A stretch of 13,920 nt of DNA, taken from contig JBGPJF010000061.1 in NCBI GenBank assembly GCA_041485285.1, forward strand, positions 1 through 13,920. The letters are read 5' to 3'. A model generated the notes under the pieces. The model saw nothing but the letters and a program-made list of their open reading frames with translations, ran no database searches and was not told where the DNA came from. Origin of the DNA: DATEUP01 sp041485285. Its GTDB lineage: Archaea > Thermoplasmatota > DTKX01 > DATEUP01. Position numbers and translations under genes: made by a program. How positions within the stretch are numbered: position 1 is the first letter of the stretch; the number at the start of each line of letters is the position of its first letter. Shown in pieces: positions 1 to 5,788 of the stretch.

Positions 1-363
1 ACGGGCGTGCCGTGGCGCCAGGCGCTGCGCGACTTCAAGGGCGTGCGCGTGCACCTCACGATGTACGGGGAGCCGCTTGCATCGGCCGCGGCGAAGGTGC
101 GCCGCAGGGCCAAGGGCCGCGACCTGATGATCGTCGTGGGCGCCTCGAAGGTGCCCGGCGAGCTGTTCGGACTTTCGGATTTCAACCTCGCGGTGGGTAG
201 CCAGCCGCACAGCGAGGTGGCGGCGCTGGCACTTGCGCTCGACCGCCTCTGCGGCGGCGCGTGGGCGCGGAAGAAGTTTAAGGGGGGCCGGGTGGTCATC
301 CGCCCCTCCGCGCGCGGCAAGGTCGTTGTCGCGGCGGTCGGCCGGGAGCAGGAGGAGGAGTAG
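1..363 (+). CDS. trm56: tRNA (cytidine(56)-2'-O)-methyltransferase aTrm56, C-terminal part (5' end outside window)
   Basis: SPOUT-superfamily methyltransferase that places a 2'-O-methyl on C56 in the T-loop of archaeal tRNAs, using S-adenosylmethionine. The 120 residues present contain the family signatures VHLTMYGEPL near the start and VVGASKVPGELF, NLAVGSQPHSEVAALAL further on; the latter belongs to the C-terminal trefoil knot that binds SAM and forms the dimer. The frame is open from base 1. A GTG at 7 exists, but it would start inside the conserved fold, so the true start lies off the left edge and about 55-60 residues are missing judging from the usual family length near 180. The stop TAG at 361-363 is followed immediately by the GTG of the next gene, whose Shine-Dalgarno (ggaggaggag, 351-360) lies inside this gene, so the two are probably cotranscribed. 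The family assignment rests on recognised motifs and is confident. Confidence 0.9.
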   Translation, partial: TGVPWRQALRDFKGVRVHLTMYGEPLASAAAKVRRRAKGRDLMIVVGASKVPGELFGLSDFNLAVGSQPHSEVAALALALDRLCGGAWARKKFKGGRVVIRPSARGKVVVAAVGREQEEE

Positions 364-1251
364 GTGGGGTTCTTCGGGAAGCGCAAGGGCGACACCTCCT
401 CCGCGCTGCGCGAGATGCCGGTGGCGCCGGGCGTGGGCAAGCTCCACGCGCATGCAAGCGGCGGCAAGGCGGCGATCCGGTTCGACACGCTGAAGGGCTC
501 GGCACCCGAGGCCGCGTTCCAGCGGCTCCTCGGACTTCAGCCAGGACAAGCCGTTGCCCTCGGCCAGCGCGCGTGGGAGCAGGGGGCAAAGTTCCGCGAG
601 TATACGGTGCGGCCCCCCGAGACGGCGCCGCCGGGGATGGAAGCCAACACGCGCGTGGTGAAGCGGCTCGACCTCGGCGACCGCGTGAGTGTCCTTGCCA
701 TTGAATCGGAGGCGGGAGGCGCCCTTGGGCGCGCGGTTCCCGTCTATTGGACGGACCTCACGCATACCTGTGAGCCCACGTGGGCGAAGCGGTTCTCCGA
801 CCACCTCGGCGCGTGGATCGAGGCCAATGTGGATGCGCCGAGCGGGTCGGTGCCGCTCGGATTTGCCGCCGCCGACTTCGCATGGTACGGGGACACCTAC
901 CTGCGGGGCGCGGCGATGCCCCTCGAAGTGGCGGCGGTGGCCGAGGAGTACCGCGGCGTGCCGGCGCCGAAGGAGGAAACCGTGCGCGCGGTCGTGTACC
1001 CGGGCGGGAAGGCCAGCGACCCGGACGAGTTCGACCTGCTTGGCACCGTTTTGTCTGCAAACGAGGCCAAGTTCGAGGGCGGGCAGGCGTTCATCGTGAA
1101 GTTGCAGATTGCGCCGCTCGAGTGGATCGACCTGTGGGTGCATTCCTCGCACATGGGGCGTGTGCCGCGGCCTGGGGAGGGCGTTGAGGCGCGCGCGAGG
1201 CTGTTCGCGATGTGGGCCGGGCAACGAACCGAGGATTTGGCGGTCGGTTAG
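364..1251 (+). CDS. Uncharacterised two-domain protein, paralogous to the protein at 4913-5713
   Basis: 295 residues, no signal peptide or membrane segment, so probably cytoplasmic. I do not recognise a named function. GTG start at 364 directly follows the trm56 stop, with a strong purine-rich Shine-Dalgarno at 351-360; this suggests translational coupling. The second half aligns by eye with the protein at 4913-5713: IEANVD (152-157) with LEAQVG, FAAADFAWYGDTYL (167-180) with FFATDYFDERAAYR, DPDEFDLLGTVL (219-230) with YDDDFFLQGPLA, and a C-terminal PGEGVEARARLFAMWAGQ matching KKGEFVAAYTWLQG. The last block, a short strand-rich stretch ending in W-x-Q-G, could be a small beta-barrel, but that is a guess. 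Its N-terminal 140 residues have no counterpart in the paralogue that I can see. The stop faces the convergent gene at 1261-2331 with 9 bases between. Confidence 0.8.
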   Translation: MGFFGKRKGDTSSALREMPVAPGVGKLHAHASGGKAAIRFDTLKGSAPEAAFQRLLGLQPGQAVALGQRAWEQGAKFREYTVRPPETAPPGMEANTRVVKRLDLGDRVSVLAIESEAGGALGRAVPVYWTDLTHTCEPTWAKRFSDHLGAWIEANVDAPSGSVPLGFAAADFAWYGDTYLRGAAMPLEVAAVAEEYRGVPAPKEETVRAVVYPGGKASDPDEFDLLGTVLSANEAKFEGGQAFIVKLQIAPLEWIDLWVHSSHMGRVPRPGEGVEARARLFAMWAGQRTEDLAVG

Positions 1252-1265
1252 GCGCAAGGCCTAAC
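1247..1265. repeat. Short perfect hairpin joining two convergent stop codons
   Basis: GTTAGGC (1247-1253), loop GCAAG, GCCTAAC (1259-1265): a 7-bp perfect stem. The TAG stop of the plus-strand gene (1249-1251) and the TAG stop of the minus-strand gene (1261-1263) lie in opposite arms and pair with each other. It is symmetric and could slow transcription from both sides. No T-tract follows on either strand, so it is not a typical terminator. Confidence 0.45.
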
Positions 1266-2331
1266 GGCGACGGAACAGCACGACCGCGGCGAGCGCGGTC
1301 AAAGCGGCGGCTGCGCCGATGGCAAGGCCCACGGGCTCGGCCGGCGGGGTTTGGACGAAAACCGCGTCCTGGACCTCGATCACGTGCGAGGTGGTCGAGG
1401 GGAGGGAGACGACGAGGTAACCCGTGTTGCCCTGCGTTTCAAGGGAGACCTCGACCTCGCCGCCGTCGTCGGACGCATCGAGCGCGTCCGCCAGGCTGTC
1501 GGCTTGCCGCGCGGGTTGGCCGTCCACGAGCACCACGGGGGTGTGCCCCGCGGGGGACGCGTCGAACCGGATTAGGACGGAGGCCGGGGAGTTGGTCTGG
1601 GATTCGACGGAGACGACCAGGCGAGGTGCGGCGTGCGACACGATGACGTCCACATCGCCGAAGGTCGTGACGTCGGCGCCGTTCGCGTAGATCTCCGCGG
1701 CGAGCTGCCCGTTCTCCGCAGCCGCGCTGAAGCGGCGCTCAGCGGAGGGGTCGACGACGTGCGAACGGAAGAACAAGTTGCAGTTCATCGCTGCCCCCAC
1801 TTCAACCGTGTCGTTGCCCGCGCCGATGGAGGTCGCGTTCTCCCCGCAGGTCGACCAAATCGACGCGGTGCGGTTGGAGCCGGCGATCGCGAGCGCGACG
1901 GTGCCGTTCGGCCCCCAGGCCGCGGTGATCCCGTCCGCGAGCGCGAAGGTCGCCGTCGAGCCGTTCTCGAGGGCCACCTTGAGCACGGAGCTGGGGTTGT
2001 CGTGGACCTGCAGCGAGGCGCTTGTGCCGTCAATCTTCACGACGGCGTTGAAGAACGTCGTTTCAAGGAGCACATAGCCCGGCACGGCGACGCTGTCGAA
2101 GAAGCGCACGCCCTCTGAGGTGTAATTCTCGACGAGGTCGGTGTCAGCTGGGGCCACAAGCGTGACAAAGATGCCCTCGATGACCCCCGACGTGTTGTTC
2201 TGCGCGATGTGCGCGGCCGCGGGAGGAAGAGCAGGCGGGCTGGCGGCCGCAAGGGGGGGCACGGCCAACAGGGCTGCGGCGACCGTCAGCCCTGCGACGA
2301 GGACCGCAAATCCGCTCCGCTTGGAACGCAT
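1261..2331 (-). CDS. Secreted or surface protein with signal peptide and C-terminal membrane anchor
   Basis: 356 residues read from ATG at 2331. A basic N-terminus (MRSKR) and hydrophobic stretch to about residue 30 (ending PPLAAA) form a signal peptide. The middle is beta-rich, with several N-glycosylation sequons (NNTS, NYTS, NGST, NGTV, NRTA, NATS, NDTV) and two cysteines that could form a disulphide. The last 25 residues are an Ala/Leu/Val helix ending in RRR, a stop-transfer anchor with the tail inside. So it is probably a type I archaeal surface protein with unknown ligand or role. The open frame continues to a TTG at 2370, but the TATA-like box at 2380-2386 puts transcription start near 2356, below that TTG. 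ATG 2331 also has a good Shine-Dalgarno (GAGGTG, 2342-2337, five bases away). No named domain recognised. Confidence 0.85.
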   Translation of the reverse strand: MRSKRSGFAVLVAGLTVAAALLAVPPLAAASPPALPPAAAHIAQNNTSGVIEGIFVTLVAPADTDLVENYTSEGVRFFDSVAVPGYVLLETTFFNAVVKIDGTSASLQVHDNPSSVLKVALENGSTATFALADGITAAWGPNGTVALAIAGSNRTASIWSTCGENATSIGAGNDTVEVGAAMNCNLFFRSHVVDPSAERRFSAAAENGQLAAEIYANGADVTTFGDVDVIVSHAAPRLVVSVESQTNSPASVLIRFDASPAGHTPVVLVDGQPARQADSLADALDASDDGGEVEVSLETQGNTGYLVVSLPSTTSHVIEVQDAVFVQTPPAEPVGLAIGAAAALTALAAVVLFRRR

Positions 2332-2379
2332 TCTCGCACCTCGCCGCTGGAAAGACAACCGTAACTTCAAACTGCGGGC

Positions 2380-2386
2380 TATTTAA
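2380..2386 (-). promoter_or_regulatory. TATA-like box for the surface-protein gene at 1261-2331
   Basis: TTAAATA on the minus strand in an otherwise GC-rich stretch. An archaeal start about 26 bases downstream would fall near 2356, giving a leader of about 25 bases that contains the GAGGTG ribosome-binding site. This settles the start codon as ATG 2331. Confidence 0.6.
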
Positions 2387-2440
2387 CGGGTGTCGTTCGG
2401 CCGCCAACGCAATAGAAGCAGGGTTCTGAGCCCCTCGGAA

Positions 2441-2455
2441 TGAGAATGATTATCG
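2441..2455. promoter_or_regulatory. Fur-box-like palindrome upstream of the membrane protein/regulator pair
   Basis: TGAGAATGATTATCG has the 7-1-7 inverted-repeat layout TGATAATnATTATCA and matches it at 12 of 14 fixed positions. It is one of the most AT-rich spots nearby and lies 33 bases before the GTG at 2489, between two divergent genes, so it would overlap the plus-strand promoter. It may bind a Fur-family or other metal regulator, or it may simply be an AT-rich core promoter that resembles one by chance. Confidence 0.3.
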
Positions 2456-2488
2456 CTCCAAAAGGCTCCTCAGGCGCGGGGCCAACTT

Positions 2489-2761
2489 GTGGGGCTAATC
2501 GAGGTCTTTTTTGGAGCAACGATCGCTGGGCTTGGCGCCCTGTTGATGATCGTGGCGTTTTTGGCGCGGAAGCGCTCGGGGGAGCGGAAGATGGCGGTGC
2601 TTGGCGGCGCCTTTGCGGCGGCCGCCGCGGGGGGAGTCGCGCTCGCGCTGGGCGAGGTCTTGCAAGGCTCCCTGCTGGACACCTCGCGCATCGTGTTTGA
2701 AGCGGCCGTGTTGGCCGCCCTCGTGATGCTTTACGCCGCGCTCTTTGCGCGGGCCCGTTGA
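2489..2761 (+). CDS. Small three-helix membrane protein next to a winged-helix regulator
   Basis: 90 residues with three predicted membrane helices (about 5-25, 36-57, 66-86) and a basic loop RKRSGERK between the first two. The pattern (helix, AxRxxGxR-type loop, Gly/Ala-rich helix, Leu-rich last helix) resembles small membrane proteins found next to winged-helix regulators in haloarchaea, such as DUF7521-type proteins; I hold that resemblance loosely. GTG start at 2489 has no clear Shine-Dalgarno, so a short or absent leader is possible. The end overlaps or abuts the next gene (TTG 2745 lies inside this one), which points to coupled expression and to a role as membrane partner or sensor for that regulator. 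Direct function unknown. Confidence 0.7.
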   Translation: MGLIEVFFGATIAGLGALLMIVAFLARKRSGERKMAVLGGAFAAAAAGGVALALGEVLQGSLLDTSRIVFEAAVLAALVMLYAALFARAR

Positions 2762-3425
2762 ACCCCGGGGAGGCGCTGAACTGTCGGGAGGTAGCCCTGC
2801 ACCCAGGGGGGAGGGTGGGGCCGCAACGCTAGCGACGCGGCAGCGCATCTTCGAGTTCGTCAAGTCGACGCCGGGCGCCTACCTGCGCGAGGTGCAGCGG
2901 ACGCTGGGGCTTGCCTACGGCACCGCCGAATACCACCTGCATGTGCTCGAGGATGCGCAGTTGCTGCGGACGGTCGCCGACGGGAACCTCAAGCGCTACT
3001 TCGCCGCCGACTTTTCGTATGCCGACCGCGCGGTGCTCGGCCTGCTGCGCAAGCGTGCCGTGCGGGCCATCATCCTCGCGCTGCTCGACCGGGGCGAAAT
3101 GACGCACCAGGTACTCGCCGAGGCGGCCGGGATCAAGCCGCCGACCCTGTCCTACCACCTGCCGAAGCTGGAAGCAGCGGGCATCCTGGTCGTGCGCAAG
3201 GAGGGGCGCTACTCGCATGTGGCGGTGGCGGACACGAAGAGTGTCACGCGGCTGCTCGTGGCCTACGGGCGCACGATGGCTGATGCTGCGGTCGACCGGT
3301 TCATCGCAACGTGGTCGGCCTTCGAGGCGCCCGCCGGGGCGCCGGGTATGGCCCCCCGTGAGGCGGCGGGCGAACCGGCCAAGGAAAAGGAAGCGGGGGG
3401 CGAGCGCCCCCCGGAAGTCGGCTAG
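2745..3425 (+). CDS. Transcriptional regulator with two winged helix-turn-helix domains
   Basis: 226 residues counted from TTG 2745. First wHTH at about 31-87: helix TRQRIFEFVKS, recognition region YGTAEYHLHVLEDAQLL, wing GNLKRYFA. Second at about 101-162: RAVRAIILALL, PTLSYHLPKLEAAGIL, wing KEGRYSHVAV. Both carry the Y-H-L recognition motif of ArsR-like archaeal regulators. A helix follows (163-190), then a Pro/Glu/Lys-rich tail of about 35 residues. It should bind DNA as a cytoplasmic one-component regulator; no ligand domain is seen, so sensing may come from the membrane protein upstream. The start is uncertain: TTG 2745 is the only standard start in frame, but CTG 2781 has a much better Shine-Dalgarno (ggggagg, 2767-2773) seven bases before it and still keeps both domains. 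The stop overlaps the convergent gene's stop in CTAG. Confidence 0.88.
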   Translation: MRGPVEPRGGAELSGGSPAPRGEGGAATLATRQRIFEFVKSTPGAYLREVQRTLGLAYGTAEYHLHVLEDAQLLRTVADGNLKRYFAADFSYADRAVLGLLRKRAVRAIILALLDRGEMTHQVLAEAAGIKPPTLSYHLPKLEAAGILVVRKEGRYSHVAVADTKSVTRLLVAYGRTMADAAVDRFIATWSAFEAPAGAPGMAPREAAGEPAKEKEAGGERPPEVG

Positions 3426-3724
3426 GCGTTGGCGTGCTCGGGCGGGTAGTGCGTGTTCGCCTCGTCGCTCGCTTGGTCAGGGAGCGAATCGGGCGCACCC
3501 GCGTCCGCGGGCGGCACGTCGTCCGGCTGTCCGGAGTCCTCGGGCGGGTGCACGGCGCCCGCCTGATTGTGGGTCAGGCCGGCTTCCGGCATCGCCGCGT
3601 GGTCCAATCCCTGTCCGGGGTTTGCAGTGCCCCAAACCGACTGCCCCGCGTAGGCGGCCGCCCCAAGTCCTGCGGAGGCCACCACGGCGAGGGTTACCAG
3701 TGCTACGATTTTGCTCGTGCGCAT
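3422..3724 (-). CDS. Small secreted acidic protein with signal peptide
   Basis: 100 residues. MRTSK followed by about 20 hydrophobic residues and an AYA-GQ cleavage-like site near residue 26 make a signal peptide. The rest is low-complexity, acidic and rich in Pro, Asp, Glu, His and Ala, with no cysteine and no second membrane helix, so it is probably released or loosely attached outside the cell. No family recognised. ATG 3724 has GGTGA four bases upstream and a TATA-like CATATAG at 3755-3761. The stop codon overlaps the stop of the facing regulator gene in a CTAG tetranucleotide. Signal peptide, promoter and ribosome-binding site together make this a likely real gene despite its simple composition. 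Confidence 0.68.
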   Translation of the reverse strand: MRTSKIVALVTLAVVASAGLGAAAYAGQSVWGTANPGQGLDHAAMPEAGLTHNQAGAVHPPEDSGQPDDVPPADAGAPDSLPDQASDEANTHYPPEHANA

Positions 3725-3754
3725 TTGGTCACCGGGCCCGGGCTTGGGTTCGCG

Positions 3755-3761
3755 CTATATG
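3755..3761 (-). promoter_or_regulatory. TATA-like box for the small secreted protein
   Basis: CATATAG on the minus strand. It predicts a transcription start near 3731, giving a leader of only about 7 bases before ATG 3724. The same heptamer is the apparent TATA box of the gene at 7874-8263. Confidence 0.5.
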
Positions 3762-3817
3762 AGGTTCTTCGTTCGGGCGTAAAAGTGCGGAAACGCGCGC
3801 GTAGTTCACGCGTCGAA

Positions 3818-4093
3818 TTACGGGTGCGCGCGCAGGGCGCCCGCGTCGAGCGCGGCAAGCTCGGCGGCAAGGTCGCGGATCTTGTAGGATAGCAGGAGCA
3901 TCATGAGCGTCGCAGCGCCGCGCGTGGAGGGCCCCAGCGCTTCTTCCTTCACGGGGAGCCCGTGCTCGTGGATGAGGTGACCCAGCCGACGGCGCTCCGC
4001 GTGGAGTTCCTTTTGCAGGACCTCGCGCCTTGAGGGCAGCCTCGCGGCCTTCGCCTTCGAGGCGAGCCCGCGGCTAGCCCGTAGTTCCTCCAT
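3818..4093 (-). CDS. Short helical protein of unknown function
   Basis: 91 residues. A basic N-terminal half (ASKAKAARLPSRREVLQKELHAERRR) looks like an amphipathic helix or coiled coil, followed by HLIHEHGLPVKEE and a mostly hydrophobic helix TLMMLLLSYKIRDLAAELAALDA. That last helix is broken by charges and is more likely a packing helix than a membrane span. No family recognised. ATG 4093 has no Shine-Dalgarno, but a TATA-like element at 4119-4126 lies about 29 bases upstream, which fits a nearly leaderless transcript. It could be a small DNA- or protein-binding factor, but nothing in the sequence shows that. Spacing to the gene downstream on the same strand (starts 3724) is about 90 bases and contains that gene's own promoter. 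Confidence 0.6.
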   Translation of the reverse strand: MEELRASRGLASKAKAARLPSRREVLQKELHAERRRLGHLIHEHGLPVKEEALGPSTRGAATLMMLLLSYKIRDLAAELAALDAGALRAHP

Positions 4094-4118
4094 GCCCCGG
4101 CCTGATTTGTGAGTGGCC

Positions 4119-4126
4119 GATATTTC
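4119..4126 (-). promoter_or_regulatory. TATA-like box, near-leaderless promoter for the gene at 3818-4093
   Basis: GAAATATC on the minus strand, centred about 29 bases above ATG 4093. Transcription would begin within a few bases of the start codon, consistent with the lack of a ribosome-binding site. Confidence 0.45.
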
Positions 4127-4154
4127 AGCGGTCTCGATCAGCCCTCAAAGCTAG

Positions 4155-4193
4155 AAAAAAACAAGACCCGCGCCCGGGGGGCAGGCGCGGGTC
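4155..4193 (-). terminator. Strong hairpin plus T-tract terminator after the Arg-rich gene
   Basis: GACCCGCGCC (4165-4174) and GGCGCGGGTC (4184-4193) form a perfect 10-bp GC-rich stem with a 9-base loop. Read on the minus strand, the hairpin comes six bases after the stop codon of the gene ending at 4200 and is followed by TTGTTTTTTT (4155-4164), the layout of an intrinsic terminator. Confidence 0.8.
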
Positions 4194-4199
4194 GAAACC

Positions 4200-4754
4200 T
4201 CAATGGGAGATGCGCGTGCCGTGCGGGTGTCTGGACGCACGCAGGCGTTTGGCAACCCGGTGCGAGTCGATGGCAAGCCCGCTCAGGAACGCCGAGCGCA
4301 TGAGGCGGGCCTTCGCGCTTCGCCCGCCCTTGCCGGCGCGGCGCCCGGCGGCCCTAAGGTGCCAGGCGAGTGTGCCGCGCAGCAGCCAGAGGTCCTTGCG
4401 CATCCCCGCGGCGGTCGCCGAGTCCTTCGGCAGGTGATCGCGCACCTTCTCGCTGACGCGGTGGACGTCTTCGCGGACGCTGTCCTTGACCTGCCGCGCG
4501 TCGCGCGAGAGGCCCGCCAGCGCGGCGCTGCTGCGCAGTGTGGCACGCGCCTCGAGCGTGGCTCGGCGGATGGCCAAGCGCGCCCCCTGTAGGCGACTGC
4601 GTGCGTTCCGCACGCGCTGGCGCGCGCCCTCCCACGAGGGGCGCGTGAGGCGCGGGCGCAGCCGAGCGTAGCGCCTTGTCGGCGCTTCGTCGGCCCGTTC
4701 GTCCTCTTGGTATGGCTGGAGGTCCTGCATTGGTTCGGACATTGGTTCGGACAT
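4200..4754 (-). CDS. Arg-rich helical protein with repeated MSEP N-terminus
   Basis: 184 residues from ATG 4754. An acidic N-terminal segment (MSEPMSEPMQDLQPYQEDERADE) is followed by a strongly basic, Arg/Ala-rich helical body of about 150 residues, including a coiled-coil-like stretch SRDARQVKDSVREDVHRVSE, and a basic tail. No family recognised; the charge would suit binding nucleic acid or membrane surfaces, which is inference only. The start is well supported by GGTGGAGGA (4762-4770) about eight bases upstream and a TATA-like run at 4791-4798. The open frame runs another 97 codons upstream to 5045, but that part overlaps the gene at 4913 and lies above the promoter, so it is not coding. 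Two further in-frame ATGs, 12 and 24 bases downstream, lie in the tandem repeat and could also be used. Confidence 0.75.
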   Translation of the reverse strand: MSEPMSEPMQDLQPYQEDERADEAPTRRYARLRPRLTRPSWEGARQRVRNARSRLQGARLAIRRATLEARATLRSSAALAGLSRDARQVKDSVREDVHRVSEKVRDHLPKDSATAAGMRKDLWLLRGTLAWHLRAAGRRAGKGGRSAKARLMRSAFLSGLAIDSHRVAKRLRASRHPHGTRISH

Positions 4755-4760
4755 TGGTTT
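4728..4760. repeat. Tandem 12-bp repeat creating three in-frame start codons
   Basis: CATTGGTTCGGA occurs twice head to tail (4728-4739, 4740-4751) and a third, partial copy CATTGGTT begins at 4752. Read on the minus strand each copy begins CCA-ATG and encodes MSEP, so the gene at 4200-4754 has three in-frame ATGs. Copy number could change by slippage without shifting the frame. Confidence 0.8.
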
Positions 4761-4790
4761 TTCCTCCACCCTAGTCGTTGAAAACCGGGC

Positions 4791-4798
4791 AAAAATAC
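4791..4798 (-). promoter_or_regulatory. TATA-like run for the Arg-rich protein gene
   Basis: GTATTTTT on the minus strand. A start about 26 bases downstream falls near 4768, at the edge of the GGTGGAGGA ribosome-binding site. The divergent intergenic region 4755-4912 also holds a perfect 10-bp palindrome CCGAATTCGG (4814-4823) and inverted copies AAAACCGG (4781-4788) and CCGGTTTT (4865-4872). Confidence 0.4.
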
Positions 4799-4912
4799 TC
4801 GGTGGTTCAAATTCCGAATTCGGCCTTACCTGGCTTATGTGCCGTCCAATGTGTGCAATTCTGTCCGGTTTTTGGGCTAATTTCATAGCCGCGCCCGGGG
4901 TGACGGGCCCTC

Positions 4913-5713
4913 GTGGACAAGCTCCCGGTCCAGCGCGGCTTTGAGGGCGGCCACGGCTCCCACTGGGACGCCGTGCTCGAAGACGCCGGCGAGCTTTCCC
5001 GCGTGGTGTCGGGTGCCTACAAGCGCGGCACGGCGGAGCCTGCAAAGAGGACGATGCTCGAGGAGGGCATGGCCGAAGTCCGATTCCGCGCGCTTGCGCT
5101 CGGGCACAAAGACTTCGAGGCGAGGCTGATCGAGTTTGCCATCGAGGGGAAGGAGAAGCCCCGCGTCGCCACCGTTTATCCGCACCTCAAGGAGGCCTCC
5201 GCAGAGGTCGAGTGCAGGCCCACGCGGATCATCGAGTGGGGCAACGGCGCCCTCGAAGCCCAAGTTGGCGCGCGGCTCGCCCATTCCGGGGGCGAAATCG
5301 CGTTCTTCGCGACGGACTATTTTGACGAACGCGCAGCCTACCGCCAGAGCGAGCCCGAGGGGATTGTGCTCACCGCCATCGCCTACACTTGCGGCACGAT
5401 TTCCCCCAAGGAGCGCTTCGAAGAGGTCGACGGCGTCAAGGTCGACGTCTCGCGCGCTTCGATCGTAACGCCCCTCAAAGACTCGGAGCGGGCGCCCTAC
5501 TACGACGACGACTTCTTCTTGCAAGGGCCCCTCGCGTCGGTATCGCCCTTCGCCTACCCCCCGTGGGGCGAAGGTGCGATCGTCCGGCTCGAACTCGACG
5601 GGCTCGGCACGGTCCCCGTCTTCGCCCGGAAGAAGGACTTCCCCCACGGGTGGCCGAAGAAGGGCGAATTCGTGGCCGCCTACACCTGGCTGCAGGGGCG
5701 CCGGCGTGCGTAA
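4913..5713 (+). CDS. Uncharacterised conserved-type protein, paralogue of the protein at 364-1251
   Basis: 266 residues, soluble by composition. I recognise the general layout of an unnamed family seen in archaea and bacteria (a helical N-terminus, VYPxL, a FFATDYF block, then DDDFxLxGxxxSV and a C-terminal WLQGR), but I know no function. Visible blocks: AEVRFRALAL (54-63), RIIEWGNGALEAQV (105-118), FFATDYFDERAAYR (131-144), IVLTAIAY (151-158), YYDDDFFLQGPLASV (196-210), GAIVRLELDGLGTVPVF (221-237) and GEFVAAYTWLQGR (251-263). The second half aligns with residues 150-287 of the protein at 364-1251. Start GTG 4913 has no convincing Shine-Dalgarno; an AT-rich stretch GGCTAATTTCATAG at 4875-4888 sits at about the right distance for a promoter with a short leader. 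The gene downstream follows after 75 bases. Confidence 0.82.
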   Translation: MDKLPVQRGFEGGHGSHWDAVLEDAGELSRVVSGAYKRGTAEPAKRTMLEEGMAEVRFRALALGHKDFEARLIEFAIEGKEKPRVATVYPHLKEASAEVECRPTRIIEWGNGALEAQVGARLAHSGGEIAFFATDYFDERAAYRQSEPEGIVLTAIAYTCGTISPKERFEEVDGVKVDVSRASIVTPLKDSERAPYYDDDFFLQGPLASVSPFAYPPWGEGAIVRLELDGLGTVPVFARKKDFPHGWPKKGEFVAAYTWLQGRRRA

Positions 5714-5771
5714 TCGATCGGTGTGTTCCGTTCAATTCAAAAGATTGCACCGAAACACTCATCCGGGGCCA

Positions 5772-5785
5772 CCGCACAAATGCGG
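5772..5785. other. Small hairpin just before the GNAT start codon
   Basis: CCGCA (5772-5776), loop CAAA, TGCGG (5781-5785): a perfect 5-bp stem ending three bases before ATG 5789. The 3' arm overlaps GCGGTGA, the only Shine-Dalgarno-like sequence, so folding could mask ribosome access. It might equally be chance. Confidence 0.35.
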
Positions 5786-5788
5786 TGA

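Noticed and set aside
4755..5045. Upstream extension of the Arg-rich gene at 4200-4754
   Set aside because: The extension lies above the TATA-like box and ribosome-binding site for ATG 4754 and overlaps the divergent gene at 4913.
4883..5647. 254-codon open frame on the minus strand
   Set aside because: Antisense to the 266-residue protein, whose blocks align with a paralogue elsewhere in the window. The antisense frame has no such support.
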